This document shows, in pieces, positions 49,700 to 59,179 of a stretch of DNA of 64,000 nt (positions within the stretch are counted from its first letter, which is position 1; each line of letters begins with the position of its first letter). Source of the DNA: Streptomyces dysideae (GTDB lineage Bacteria > Actinomycetota > Actinomycetes > Streptomycetales > Streptomycetaceae); NCBI RefSeq assembly GCF_001514305.1, contig NZ_KQ949109.1, positions 1-64,000 on the forward strand, read 5' to 3'. The notes under the pieces were generated by a model, which worked only from the letters and a program-made list of their open reading frames with translations, searched no databases and was not told where the DNA came from. Position numbers and translations under genes: made by a program.

Positions 49700-50743
49700 C
49701 TAGCCGAACTGCTGCTCCAGGTCCTTGAGCTTGCGCTCCAGGGAGTCGAGGCGCGGCAGGGCCATTGTGTCGTCCTCCGAAGTGAGGTCGACGGTGATCG
49801 GGTCAGAACCGCTGCGAACGGGCTGCAGAGAGGGACGCGAGCGTACGGGCAGTTGCTCCGACGTCGATATGGCAGGCTCCGCGGAGACCTGGGCGGAACC
49901 CCGCTCCAGGGCCTGGGTCTCCACCTGCCGTCCGCCGCCGCGGCCGATGAAACCGCGGTGACCTCGGCTGATGGCCTTGAGCTGGGCCCGCTCCATGCGC
50001 TCCTGCTCGCGCCGGCGCAGTCGGGCCGTCTCCTTCTGACGCGCGTCCTCGCGCACCTCGTCGACCGCCTCGTCCAGGCTGCGCACGCCTTCCAGCAGCA
50101 TCAGCGACCAGGCCTTGTACGTCTCACGGGGAGCCCGCAGCCAGCGGACCACGCGGATCTGCGGCAGCGGCCTGGGCACCAGGCCCTGCTCGCGCAGCGC
50201 GGCCCGGCGGGTCTGCTTCAGCGCGCGGTCGAACAGAACGGCCGCGGACAGGGACATGCCGGCGAAGAAGTGCGGGGCACCGTCGTGGCCGAGGCCTCTG
50301 GGCGCGTGTACCCAGTTGAACCAGGCCGCGGCGCCCGCGAACGTCCACACGAGTATCCGGGAGCCGAGCGCCGCGTCACCGTGGCTGGCCTCGCGCACCG
50401 CGAGCACCGAGCAGAACATCGCCGCACCGTCCAGGCCGAACGGAACCAGGTACTCCCAGCCGCCGGACAGGTTGAGGTTCTGCTGGCCGAAGCCGACCAG
50501 GCCGTGGAAGGAGAGGGCGGCGGCCACCGCCGCGCAGCAGAACAGCAGGACGTAGGAGGCGGTGCCGTATATGGCCTCCTTGCGCCGGCGTCGCTCCTCG
50601 CTGCGCTCCCACGAGTCGTCCGCGCTCGCGTTCTCCCCGGAGGAGCGCTTGCCGCGCGCGAGCACCGCCACCGCCGCCAGCATGCCCAGGAGTAGTACGG
50701 CGCCCGGAAGCAGCCAGTTCAGCGATATGTCGGTCAGTCTCAT
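49700..50743 (-). CDS. DUF2637 membrane protein
   Basis: A 347-residue protein with an N-terminal membrane helix (LNWLLPGAVLLLGMLAAVAV), four further hydrophobic segments typical of DUF2637 (ASYVLLFCCAAVAAALSFHG, LVPFGLDGAAMFCSVLAV, WTFAGAAAWFNWVHA, FFAGMSLSAAVLF) and a charged coiled-coil-like tail (about 225-270, ending ALPRLDSLERKLKDLEQQFG). DUF2637 occurs in SpdB-like conjugative spread proteins and in chromosomal copies; no plasmid genes adjoin this one. ATG 50743 follows AAGGGACC. Confidence 0.9.
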   Translation of the reverse strand: MRLTDISLNWLLPGAVLLLGMLAAVAVLARGKRSSGENASADDSWERSEERRRRKEAIYGTASYVLLFCCAAVAAALSFHGLVGFGQQNLNLSGGWEYLVPFGLDGAAMFCSVLAVREASHGDAALGSRILVWTFAGAAAWFNWVHAPRGLGHDGAPHFFAGMSLSAAVLFDRALKQTRRAALREQGLVPRPLPQIRVVRWLRAPRETYKAWSLMLLEGVRSLDEAVDEVREDARQKETARLRRREQERMERAQLKAISRGHRGFIGRGGGRQVETQALERGSAQVSAEPAISTSEQLPVRSRPSLQPVRSGSDPITVDLTSEDDTMALPRLDSLERKLKDLEQQFG

Positions 50744-51035
50744 CTGGGTCCCTTGCATTGGGATAGGGCGTAACGCCCGCCATAGTGGCCCAATCCCACC
50801 GGCCCTCAGGGGGTTTCGGGGCAAGAGGCCGCCTAAGGAGGTGCAAGGGGGTGCCCAGGGCGGCGTTCTGCTCGAACTGCCGCTTGAGCGGCGGGAGTTG
50901 AGTTCGAATAAGACTACCCGTACGAGTGGTTCCACGGAAAGTTCCTGCGACGTGTGAGGAAATTGTGAAACGCCTGTAACCGGGGCGACTGTCTCGCTCG
51001 CCGGTGATCTTAGTGGACCGCGCTCCGGTGGTGAA

Positions 51036-51054
51036 CCAAGTAAGGCTAACCTTA
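51036..51054. promoter_or_regulatory. Iron-box-like site (DmdR/IdeR type)
   Basis: CCAAGTAAGGCTAACCTTA, read on the minus strand, matches the IdeR/DmdR consensus TTAGGTTAGGCTAACCTAA at 13 of 19 positions, including most of the central core. It lies 112 bp before the GntR start and 293 bp before the DUF2637 start. The rest of 50744-51165 is AT-richer promoter DNA without a gene. Confidence 0.5.
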
Positions 51055-51165
51055 CCTAGGGTTGCTTAAATTTGAACTGTCCGCTTCTGGGCCTAAGGTG
51101 CTTGACGGATGAGTAACAACCCGCCGTAATGACCCGAAGTACTGACACGTCCGGAGGAGGACCCC

Positions 51166-51990
51166 GTGAAGCAGGGTGCGCATGGCTCCGCCGGGACGGG
51201 GGTTCCCGTTCCCGGGGTCCGGGTGCCGTCGCAGCCTCGCGCGGCGGACGTGAGCCGGGAGCGGGAACGAGAGCAGGCGCGGCTGCGTGAGCGGGGTGCG
51301 GTGACGGGTGTCACGCCTTCCGCGGCGCCGGCCGCCCGGGGTGAGCACACTCATAGTGAGCCGCCCATTCCCCGGCCTGTCGTCCAGCGGGCCTCCGTCC
51401 GCGGGCAGATCCTCGACGCGTTGCGCACCGCGCTGGTCGCGGGCGAGCTGACTCCCGGCGAGGTCTACTCCGCCCCCGCCCTCGGCGAACGCTTCGGCGT
51501 CTCCGCCACGCCGGTCCGCGAGGCCATGCAGCAGCTGGCTCTGGAGGGCGCGGTGGAGGTCGTGCCGAACCGCGGCTTCCGGGTCGTCGAGCGCGGCGCC
51601 CGTGAACTGGCCGAACTGGCCGAGGTCCGGGGCCTGATCGAGGTGCCGGTGATGCTCCGCCTCGCCCGTACCGTCCCCGGCGAGCGCTGGGCGCAACTGC
51701 GTCCGCTGGCCGAGGCGACGGCCCGCGCGGCGGCCACGGGCTGCCGGGCGACGTACGCGGAAGCGGACCGCGCCTTCCATCGCGCGGTGCTGTCCCTCTC
51801 GGGCAACGAACAGCTGACCCGGATCGCCGACGATCTCCGTCGCCGGGCCCAGTGGCCCGTGGCCGGGCGGGGGCGCGGTGATCTGCTGGCGGACGCGGCG
51901 GAACATCTGGCGCTGCTGGACGCGCTGGTCGCGCGGGATCTGGATGCGGTGCGGGTGCTGGTGGGGGCGCACTTCGCGGGGGCCTGCTGA
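51166..51990 (+). CDS. GntR-family regulator (FadR subgroup)
   Basis: A 274-residue regulator with an unusually long, probably disordered N-terminus of about 70 residues. The GntR winged helix (SVRGQILDALRTALVAGELT, GERFGVSATPVREAMQQLAL) is followed by an FCD ligand domain (ELAEVRGLIEVPVMLRLAR, ADRAFHRAVLSLSGNEQL, HLALLDALVARD) that binds organic acids through a metal site in known members. GTG 51166 follows GGAGGAGG. The iron-box-like site upstream could make it iron-controlled. Confidence 0.9.
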   Translation: MKQGAHGSAGTGVPVPGVRVPSQPRAADVSREREREQARLRERGAVTGVTPSAAPAARGEHTHSEPPIPRPVVQRASVRGQILDALRTALVAGELTPGEVYSAPALGERFGVSATPVREAMQQLALEGAVEVVPNRGFRVVERGARELAELAEVRGLIEVPVMLRLARTVPGERWAQLRPLAEATARAAATGCRATYAEADRAFHRAVLSLSGNEQLTRIADDLRRRAQWPVAGRGRGDLLADAAEHLALLDALVARDLDAVRVLVGAHFAGAC

Positions 51991-52098
51991 GTGGTGGGTG
52001 CTACGCGCGTTGATCGTCCGACGATGCCTGCGGCGGCCTGTGCGGGTCATCGGGGGTGCGCGTAGCGCTGTCGGGTTCGGTGGGGGGCGGGGCCGCGC

Positions 52099-52190
52099 CG
52101 GGGGGTGTCCGTCCTCGGTCCGGCGCGGAATCGGTCATCGATCAAAGTGCCCGTGTTGACGCGCCAGCCGCTGCGGGCGGACACCCCCCG
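52099..52190. terminator. Long-loop inverted repeat between convergent genes
   Basis: CGGGGGGTGTCCG (52099-52111) and CGGACACCCCCCG (52178-52190) are perfect 13-bp complements around a 66-nt loop, lying between the ends of the GntR and TPR-like genes. Confidence 0.5.
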
Positions 52191-52226
52191 ACACGGCCCC
52201 TTCCCGCCGTACGCGGCTGTCCCTTG

Positions 52227-53003
52227 TCAGGCCGTGGCCGCCGGCGGTGGGGCCAACTGGTGGGCCAGCCAGGTCGGTACGCCGCCCAGTAGGCGGAACA
52301 GGCGCCCCGCTTCCTCCCGTAGGCGTGATGCCTCCGGCTCCGTTTCCGTGTCGGCCAGGGACGCCAGTGCGGGGGCTGTGCCCACCAGATAGCCCAACTC
52401 CTCGCGGATGCGCAGCGATTCGGCGAAGCCGTGCCGGGCCTCCGCCAACTCGCCGTCGCGCAGGGCGAGTCCGGCCAGGTGACGCCAGGTGAAGGAGAGG
52501 AGGAGGAGGTCGGCGTGGGCCGTTGCGCCCGCGTGGGCGCGGCGGTAGGCCGCTCGGGCCGCTTGGGGGGAGTGCGCCAGGTTCTCCGCCAGTAGGCCTC
52601 GGCGGAAGTCGAGGACGGCCCGGCCCGGTGCGCCGGGGGGGATCAGGGCCGCTGCTCGGCCGAGTGCTGCCCGGGCCTCGTCGGCGCGGTCTCGTACGTT
52701 GTGGAGCGTTGCCGCGTACGCAAGTTGCCCGCGTTCACAAGCTGCCGCGCCCCGGTCCTCGTCGCCGTCCGCCATGGCCTCGGCGGTGCGCAGGGCGTCC
52801 TCGGCCTCTTCCCAGCCCTGTTCGGTGTACAGGCAGCGTTCCACCAGGAGTGATGCTCTTTGCAGCGCGGCGTCCGAGGTAGTTGGCTGGAGCAGGGCTG
52901 CCGCGTCGGCCCAGCATGCGCGTGAGCGCAACCGCCATACCGCGGTCTGGAGTGGATCGTCACCGGCGGTCGTTCCGTTACCAGACATGGCGGTATCCGC
53001 CAC
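52227..53003 (-). CDS. TPR-like helical repeat protein
   Basis: A 258-residue all-helical, Ala-rich protein with tetratricopeptide-like pairs (EQGWEEAEDALRTAEAMADG, RADEARAALGRAAALIPPG, GELAEARHGFAESLRIREEL). No membrane segment or enzymatic motif; presumably a protein-protein interaction scaffold. GTG 53003 is preferred because GGGGAGG lies 6 bp upstream; ATG 52988 is the alternative. Partner unknown. Confidence 0.75.
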   Translation of the reverse strand: MADTAMSGNGTTAGDDPLQTAVWRLRSRACWADAAALLQPTTSDAALQRASLLVERCLYTEQGWEEAEDALRTAEAMADGDEDRGAAACERGQLAYAATLHNVRDRADEARAALGRAAALIPPGAPGRAVLDFRRGLLAENLAHSPQAARAAYRRAHAGATAHADLLLLSFTWRHLAGLALRDGELAEARHGFAESLRIREELGYLVGTAPALASLADTETEPEASRLREEAGRLFRLLGGVPTWLAHQLAPPPAATA

Positions 53004-53144
53004 CTTGCCCTCCCCGAGCACGCCATCGAGCTGTTGAGTGGTGGCGGAATCTCAGCACGAATCGCGGGGCTGGGCCAAGGGGGTGGGTGAAGGATTTCAC
53101 AAAGTCGTGGTGTGGGGGGCCCGGTTGCGCGCCCCTCCCGGACC

Positions 53145-54818
53145 TCAACTCATCCGCAATGCCAAGAAGAAATCAAGCTTGTCCTCCAGTCGGGAGAGGT
53201 CCCTGCTCGTCAACTGCTCGATCCGCCCGACCCGGTAGCGCAGTGTGTTGACGTGCAGGTGGAGTCGGGTCGCGCAGCGGGTCCAGGAGCCGTCGCAGTC
53301 GAGGAACGCCTCCAGGGTGGGGATCAGCTCGGCGCGGTGGCGGCGGTCGTAGTCACGGAGGGGGTCGAGGAGGCGGGCGGTGAAGGCCCGGCGTACGTCG
53401 TCCGGGACGAAGGGGAGGAGGAGTACGTGGGAGGCCAGCTCCTGGTGGCCCGCGGCGCAGACCCGGCCGGGGCGGGCCGCTGCCACTCGGCGTGCGTGGC
53501 GGGCTTCCTCCAGGGCGCCGCGCAGGCCTTCCGCCGAGTGGACCGGCGCGCTGACGCCGAGCGTGACCCGGCCGTCGCCGTCCAGGCCCGCCGACAGGGG
53601 GGCCCGTACGGTCTCCAGGAGCGCGTCGGCGAGGAGGCCGGTCTCCGTGCCGTCGTGCTCGGTCGAGACGGCGGGAAGCGGTACGAGGGCGATCGCCTCG
53701 TCGCCCGTGTGGGCCACCGCGATGCGGTCGGAGGGCTGGGGGCCCGTCGCCGAGGGGTCCACGAGGATTTCTTCGAGGAGTGACTGGGCCGCCGGGCCGG
53801 CCTCGATGCCGCCGCCCTCCCATTCGACCCGGGCCACGATCACCTGCCAGTGCGGGGCCGCTCCCAGGCCGGGCAGCAGGACCGGTGCCGCCACGCGCAG
53901 GCGCGCGGCGATCTCGGCGGGGGCCGCGCCCGTCTGGACCAGTTCCAGGACCTCCTGGGCGAGACGGCGGCGTACCGTGCGGGCCGCGTCCCGGCGGTCG
54001 CGTTCGACCGCGATCAGTTGGGTGACGCCCTGGAGGAGGTCCAGGCGCTCCTCCGGCCAGTCGCTCGCGTCGGCCTCCACGGCCAGCAGCCAGTCCGACA
54101 GGACCGATTCGCGGACGTCTCTCGAGGCCTGGGGGGAGCGGCCGCTGCTGCGGATCGGGAAGAGCGCGTACGGGGTGGTGTCGAGAGTGGCGCGGTGCGG
54201 GCCTCGGCGGCCGGTGCGGGCGGCTGCGAGGTGTTCCGCCGCCAGCTTCGCGCAGGTGTCGGCGGGGAGGCCGGGGCCCGCCTCCTTCGGGCCCGCGATC
54301 AGCCGTCCGGTGGGGGAGAGGACCCAGGCGCGCAGGTCCAGGTCGGAGCCCAGGAGGTCCAGGACAACGTCCGGGCCGCCGCCTGCCGGGCCCGATGTCA
54401 TCATGCGGCGGTGGCGGTCCACCACCGCTGCCAGGTCGCCTGCACGCTCCCCCGACACCTGCCGTACGAGGTGCTCGGTGATCGTCGCGAACGCCACCGA
54501 CTCGTGCACCGCGAAGAGGGGGAGGTGGTGCCGGGCGCAGGCCACGACGAGGTCGTCCGGGATGTCACCGAGTTCCGCCTCGCCGGCCGCCAGGGCCGCC
54601 ACTCCGGCCTGCACCAGGATCCGTACGAACGGTTCGGAGTCCGCGGCGTCCCGGCGCCAGGCCAGGCCCGTGAGCACCAGTTCGCCGCCCGAGAGGTAGC
54701 GGCTGGGGTCCCTGAGGTCGGTGGTCATCACACCGCGCACGGTGCGGTCCAGTTCGTCCTCGCCGCCGAGCAGCCGCAGGCCCAGCGCGTCGGTGTCCAG
54801 CAGTGCGCGCAGCCGCAT
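53145..54818 (-). CDS. PucR-family purine catabolism regulator
   Basis: A 557-residue PucR regulator. The N-terminal PucR sensor domain spans about 5-125 (LRLLGGEDELDRTVRGVMTT, YLSGGELVLTGLAW), with a GGDEF-like middle and a C-terminal helix-turn-helix (RLHLHVNTLRYRVGRIEQLT). It is divergent from the xanthine dehydrogenase genes, which it most likely activates when purines are available. ATG 54818. In Bacillus the homologue controls purine transport and degradation. Confidence 0.92.
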   Translation of the reverse strand: MRLRALLDTDALGLRLLGGEDELDRTVRGVMTTDLRDPSRYLSGGELVLTGLAWRRDAADSEPFVRILVQAGVAALAAGEAELGDIPDDLVVACARHHLPLFAVHESVAFATITEHLVRQVSGERAGDLAAVVDRHRRMMTSGPAGGGPDVVLDLLGSDLDLRAWVLSPTGRLIAGPKEAGPGLPADTCAKLAAEHLAAARTGRRGPHRATLDTTPYALFPIRSSGRSPQASRDVRESVLSDWLLAVEADASDWPEERLDLLQGVTQLIAVERDRRDAARTVRRRLAQEVLELVQTGAAPAEIAARLRVAAPVLLPGLGAAPHWQVIVARVEWEGGGIEAGPAAQSLLEEILVDPSATGPQPSDRIAVAHTGDEAIALVPLPAVSTEHDGTETGLLADALLETVRAPLSAGLDGDGRVTLGVSAPVHSAEGLRGALEEARHARRVAAARPGRVCAAGHQELASHVLLLPFVPDDVRRAFTARLLDPLRDYDRRHRAELIPTLEAFLDCDGSWTRCATRLHLHVNTLRYRVGRIEQLTSRDLSRLEDKLDFFLALRMS

Positions 54819-55151
54819 TCTCGTCGCCGCCGTTCTTTGTCTCGAAATCTACGATGGATCTGGCAGGGGCGTGGGGCGGTGAGCCCGGTCGGCTGTGTCC
54901 CTGGCCACAAGGGCTGTGCTCGATGTTTCCAAGGGAAAACGAGAAGGTTACTGGTGGCCTCCGTTCATACGAATCTACAAGATGCCCGCCCTGGCCAGCC
55001 AACTCCTTCATGGTTTCCGTGACTGACCCCGCTGTCGTACCGGGCTGTGTACTGGCCCTACTCCGCGTAAACAGCACATGAACGAGCCGGGCCCGCCGCA
55101 CCAGATCTGGCTCAATCCGTACGACCCACGAGACGAAGAAGAGAGCCGGTC
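54819..55151. promoter_or_regulatory. Divergent pucR/xanthine dehydrogenase promoter region
   Basis: This 333-bp gap has no gene and must contain both promoters and PucR sites. CCAGATCTGG at 55101-55110 is a perfect 10-bp palindrome 41 bp before the first dehydrogenase gene and a candidate binding site. Confidence 0.45.
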
Positions 55152-56051
55152 ATGGACTTCCTTCGCCCCGCCAGCTGGGAGGAGGCGCTCGCCGCGAAGG
55201 CCGAGCACCCCACCGCTGTGCCGATTGCGGGCGGCACCGACGTGATGGTCGAGATCAACTTCGACCACCGGCGGCCCGAGTACCTGCTCGACCTGAACCG
55301 CGTCGGCGACCTCGAGGAGTGGGAGGTCGGCGAGGAGAGCGTGCGGCTCGGGGCCTCCGTGCCCTACACGAAGATCATGGAGAACCTGCGCGGCGAGCTG
55401 CCGGGGCTGGCCCTCGCCTCGCACACCGTCGCCTCCCCGCAGATCCGCAACCGCGGGGGCGTCGGCGGCAACCTCGGCACCGCGTCCCCGGCCGGCGACG
55501 CCCACCCCGCCCTGCTGGCGGCCGGCGCCGAGGTCGAGGCCGAGTCGGTGCGCGGGTCGCGGCTGATCCCCATCGACGAGTTCTATACAGGCGTGAAGCG
55601 CAACGCGCTGGCCGCTGATGAGCTCATTCGTGCCGTCCACATCAAGAAGGCCGACGGGCCGCAGCAGTACTCCAAGGTCGGTACGCGGAACGCCATGGTC
55701 ATCGCCGTGTGTGCTTTCGGGCTCGCACTGCATCCCGAGACGCGGACCGTGCGGACCGGGATCGGTTCCGCCGCGCCCACGCCCGTTCGGGCCAAGGCCG
55801 CCGAGGAGTTCCTGAACGCCGCGCTCGAAGAAGGCGGGTTCTGGGACAACGGCAAGATCGTCACCCCGTCGGTCGCCAAGCAGTTCGCGGACCTGTGCGC
55901 CGCCGCCTGCAACCCGATCGACGACGTCCGGGGCACGGCGAGCTATCGCCGGCACGCGGTGGGCGTCATGGCCCGCCGGACCCTTACCTGGACCTGGGAG
56001 TCGTATCGCGGCACCGCCCGCGCCGCCTTCGAGAAGGGAGGCGCTGCGTAA
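55152..56051 (+). CDS. Xanthine dehydrogenase, FAD-binding subunit
   Basis: A 299-residue FAD subunit of a three-subunit molybdenum hydroxylase. It passes electrons from the Fe-S clusters to NAD+. Hallmarks are PIAGGTDVMVEINFD, VASPQIRNRGGVGGNLGTAS, GDAHPALLA and TVRTGIGSAAPTPVRA. Family length normal. It overlaps the Fe-S subunit start by one base (TAATG). Together with the next two genes it should oxidise hypoxanthine and xanthine to urate, in line with the PucR neighbour. Confidence 0.95.
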   Translation: MDFLRPASWEEALAAKAEHPTAVPIAGGTDVMVEINFDHRRPEYLLDLNRVGDLEEWEVGEESVRLGASVPYTKIMENLRGELPGLALASHTVASPQIRNRGGVGGNLGTASPAGDAHPALLAAGAEVEAESVRGSRLIPIDEFYTGVKRNALAADELIRAVHIKKADGPQQYSKVGTRNAMVIAVCAFGLALHPETRTVRTGIGSAAPTPVRAKAAEEFLNAALEEGGFWDNGKIVTPSVAKQFADLCAAACNPIDDVRGTASYRRHAVGVMARRTLTWTWESYRGTARAAFEKGGAA

Positions 56052-56635
56052 TGCGCGTCAACTTCACTGTCAACGGACGTCCGCAGGAAGCCGACGACGT
56101 GTGGGAGGGCGAGTCCCTGCTGTACGTGCTGCGGGAGCGGCTCGGGCTGCCCGGGTCCAAGAACGCTTGTGAGCAGGGTGAGTGCGGGTCCTGCACGGTT
56201 CGGCTCGACGGCGTGCCCGTGTGCTCCTGTCTGGTCGCGGCCGGTCAGGTCGAGGGGCGTGAGGTCGTCACCGTGGAGGGGCTTGCCGACTTCGCCAAGC
56301 AGCGTGCCGAGCACGGTGGTTGTGCGTCCGGTGCTTGCGGTACGTCTCTGCAGGACGCCCAGCAGTGGGCTGCCAGGGGGACCGACTCGCAGACCGGTGA
56401 GGGCGGTGAACTCTCGCCGGTCCAGCAGGCGTTCATCGACGCCGGTGCCGTCCAGTGCGGGTTCTGCACGCCGGGTCTGCTGGTCGCCGCCGACGAGATG
56501 CTCGAGCGCAACCCGAACCCGACCGACGCGGACATCCGCGAGGCGCTGTCGGGCAACCTCTGCCGCTGCACCGGCTACGAGACGATCATGGACGCGGTCC
56601 GCCTGGCGGCCGCCCGGCAGGGAGAGGCGGTCTGA
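56051..56635 (+). CDS. Xanthine dehydrogenase, 2Fe-2S subunit
   Basis: A 194-residue iron-sulphur subunit. The N-terminal plant-type cluster is CEQGECGSC with a later Cys in CSC; the C-terminal cluster is CGFC...CRC (VQCGFCTPG, GNLCRCTGYE). Between them lies an insert of about 40 residues (HGGCASGACGTSLQDAQQWA, GTDSQTGEGGELS) with two extra cysteines, a form I recall in other Streptomyces. ATG 56051 shares a base with the previous stop. Confidence 0.95.
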   Translation: MRVNFTVNGRPQEADDVWEGESLLYVLRERLGLPGSKNACEQGECGSCTVRLDGVPVCSCLVAAGQVEGREVVTVEGLADFAKQRAEHGGCASGACGTSLQDAQQWAARGTDSQTGEGGELSPVQQAFIDAGAVQCGFCTPGLLVAADEMLERNPNPTDADIREALSGNLCRCTGYETIMDAVRLAAARQGEAV

Positions 56636-56637
56636 GC

Positions 56638-59058
56638 ATGCCCACCAACGGTGCTCCCACGAAGATCACGCAGGGCTCCCAGACCAAGGGCGGCATCGGC
56701 GAGTCCACGCTCCGCCCGGACGGCACCCTCAAGGTCACCGGCGAGTTCGCGTACTCGTCCGACATGTGGCACGAGGACATGCTCTGGGGGCAGATCCTGC
56801 GGTCCACGGTCGCGCACGCCGAGATCGTGTCCATCGACACCAGCGAGGCGCTCGCCCTGCCGGGCGTCTACGCCGTCATGACGTACGACGACCTGCCGAC
56901 CGACGTGAAGAACTACGGGCTGGAGATCCAGGACACCCCGGTCCTCGCGCACGGCAAGGTACGGCATCACGGTGAGCCCGTCGCCATCGTCGCCGCCGAC
57001 CATCCGGAGACGGCCCGGCGTGCCGCCGCCAAGATCAAGGTCGAGTACCGCGAGCTGCCGGTCATCACCGACGAGGCCTCCGCGACCGCTCCGGACGCGA
57101 TCCTCGTCCACGAGGGGCGCGACGACCTCCCCCAGTCTCAGCTTCGTTCGACCGGGGGGACCCCCATCAGCGGTCACGTTCCGCACCCGAACATCGTCCA
57201 CCGGCAGCCGATCATCCGCGGTGATGTCGCATCCGCCGCGGAGCGCGCCGACTTCGTCGTCAAGGGTGAGTACACCTTCGGCATGCAGGACCAGGCCTTC
57301 CTCGGCCCGGAGTCCGGCCTCGCCGTGCCCGACGAGGACGGTGGCGTCCAGCTGTACGTCGCCACCCAGTGGCTGCACTCCGACCTGCGGCAGATCGCGC
57401 CCGTCCTCGGGCTGCCCGAGCGCAAGGTGCGGATGACGCTGTCCGGTGTCGGCGGTGCCTTCGGCGGGCGCGAGGATCTGTCCATGCAGATCCATGCCTG
57501 CTTGCTGGCGCTGCGCACGGGCAAGCCCGTGAAGATCGTCTACAACCGGTTCGAGTCCTTCTTCGGGCATGTCCACCGTCACCCGGCCAAGCTCTCCTAC
57601 GAGCACGGGGCGACCAAGGACGGCAAGCTCACGCACGTGAAGTGCCGCATCGTGCTTGATGGTGGCGCGTATGCGTCCGCCTCCCCGGCCGTCGTCGGCA
57701 ACGCGGCCTCGCTGGGCGTCGGGCCGTACGTGGTCGACGACGTCGAGGTCGAGGCCCTCGCCCTCTACACCAACAACCCGCCCTGCGGCGCCATGCGCGG
57801 CTTCGGCGCGGTGCAGGCCTGCTTCGCCTACGAGGCGCAGATGGACAAGCTGGCCAAGGAAGTCGGCATCGACCCCGTGGAGTTCCGGCAGCTGAACGCC
57901 ATGGAGCAGGGGACCGTCATGCCGACGGGGCAGCCCGTCGACTCGCCGGCCCCGGTCGCCGAACTCCTGCGCCGCGTCAAGGCGATGCCGCTCCCGCCGG
58001 AGCGCCAGTGGGAGAGCAGCGAAGGCGCGGACGTACGGCAGCTGCCCGGCGGTCTGTCCAACACCACGCACGGTGAAGGCGTCGTACGCGGTGTCGGCTA
58101 CGCGGTCGGCATCAAGAACGTCGGCTTCTCCGAGGGCTTCGACGACTACTCCACCGCCCGCGTCCGTATGGAGGTGGTCGGCGGGGAGCCCGTCGCGACC
58201 GTCCACACGGCCATGGCGGAGGTCGGGCAGGGCGGCGTCACCGTCCACGCGCAGATCGCCCGCACCGAGCTGGGTGTCACGCAGGTGACCATCCATCCGG
58301 CGGACACACAGGTGGGCAGCGCCGGTTCGACGTCCGCGTCGCGTCAGACGTACGTCACCGGTGGCGCCGTCAAGAACTCCTGCGAGCTCGTGCGGGAGAA
58401 GGTGCTGGAGATCGGGCGCCGCAAGTTCGGTTCGTATCACCCCGCTTGGGCCACGGCCGAGTTGCTGTTGGAGGGCGGCAAGGTCGTCACCGACGGCGGT
58501 GAGGTGCTCGCCGATCTGGTGGACGTGCTCGAAGGCGAGGCCGTCGAGGTCGAGGCCGAGTGGCGGCACCGGCCGACCGAGGCCTTCGACCTGCGTACCG
58601 GACAGGGCTTCGGACACGTGCAGTACAGCTTCGCGGCCCACCGTGCCGTCGTCGAGGTCGACACCGAGCTCGGGCTGGTGAAGGTCATCGAGCTGGCCTG
58701 CGCCCAGGATGTCGGCAAGGCGCTCAACCCGCTGTCCGTCGTCGGGCAGATCCAGGGCGGTACGACCCAGGGGCTCGGCGTGGCGGTCATGGAGGAGATC
58801 GTCGTCGACCCGAAGACCGCGAAGGTCAGGAACCCGTCCTTCACGGACTACCTGATCCCCACCATCCTCGACACGCCGACCATCCCCGTCGACGTGCTCG
58901 AACTCGCCGACGACCACGCCCCGTACGGGCTGCGCGGCGTCGGCGAGGCCCCCACCCTGTCGTCGACCCCGGCCGTCCTCGCGGCGATCCGGAACGCGAC
59001 GGGGCTGGAGCTCAACCGGACGCCGGTACGGCCGGAGCATCTGACCGGTACCGCGTAA
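56638..59058 (+). CDS. Xanthine dehydrogenase, molybdopterin-binding subunit
   Basis: An 806-residue catalytic subunit. It binds the molybdopterin cofactor and hydroxylates the purine. Visible features are GVGGAFGGRED, the hydrolase-type Arg/Gly loop PPCGAMRGFGAVQ, EVGQGGVTVHAQIA and the catalytic Glu in GLRGVGEAPTLSSTP near the C-terminus. Close to the N-terminal third, residues about 164-176 (LPQSQLRSTGGTP) are encoded by a Streptomyces-type palindromic repeat inserted in frame. The flanking sequence HEGRDD...GHVPHPN reads as the normal protein, so the enzyme is probably still functional. ATG 56638 lies 2 bp after the Fe-S stop. Confidence 0.95.
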   Translation: MPTNGAPTKITQGSQTKGGIGESTLRPDGTLKVTGEFAYSSDMWHEDMLWGQILRSTVAHAEIVSIDTSEALALPGVYAVMTYDDLPTDVKNYGLEIQDTPVLAHGKVRHHGEPVAIVAADHPETARRAAAKIKVEYRELPVITDEASATAPDAILVHEGRDDLPQSQLRSTGGTPISGHVPHPNIVHRQPIIRGDVASAAERADFVVKGEYTFGMQDQAFLGPESGLAVPDEDGGVQLYVATQWLHSDLRQIAPVLGLPERKVRMTLSGVGGAFGGREDLSMQIHACLLALRTGKPVKIVYNRFESFFGHVHRHPAKLSYEHGATKDGKLTHVKCRIVLDGGAYASASPAVVGNAASLGVGPYVVDDVEVEALALYTNNPPCGAMRGFGAVQACFAYEAQMDKLAKEVGIDPVEFRQLNAMEQGTVMPTGQPVDSPAPVAELLRRVKAMPLPPERQWESSEGADVRQLPGGLSNTTHGEGVVRGVGYAVGIKNVGFSEGFDDYSTARVRMEVVGGEPVATVHTAMAEVGQGGVTVHAQIARTELGVTQVTIHPADTQVGSAGSTSASRQTYVTGGAVKNSCELVREKVLEIGRRKFGSYHPAWATAELLLEGGKVVTDGGEVLADLVDVLEGEAVEVEAEWRHRPTEAFDLRTGQGFGHVQYSFAAHRAVVEVDTELGLVKVIELACAQDVGKALNPLSVVGQIQGGTTQGLGVAVMEEIVVDPKTAKVRNPSFTDYLIPTILDTPTIPVDVLELADDHAPYGLRGVGEAPTLSSTPAVLAAIRNATGLELNRTPVRPEHLTGTA
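57127..57166 (+). repeat. REP-like palindromic element inside the xanthine dehydrogenase gene
   Basis: CTCCCCCAG ... TTCGTTCGACC GGGGGGACCCCCA: C-rich and G-rich arms around a TTCG-type centre, a pattern I recall as a frequent dispersed repeat in Streptomyces genomes. It adds codons without breaking the frame. Confidence 0.6.
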
Positions 59059-59179
59059 CGCCGGCCGCACCTGCGATACCACGTTCACCTGTGGGCGTTC
59101 CCCGGGGCGTGCACCTCTCCAAATCCCGCAAGTCGCCGAAGACAACACGCGGGCCCTATGAACCTTGGGAGACGGCACC

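Noticed and set aside
49163..51990. Integrated conjugative element suggested by DUF2637 (SpdB-like) beside a GntR gene
   Set aside because: No integrase, Tra ATPase, replication gene or att repeats; chromosomal DUF2637 genes are common.
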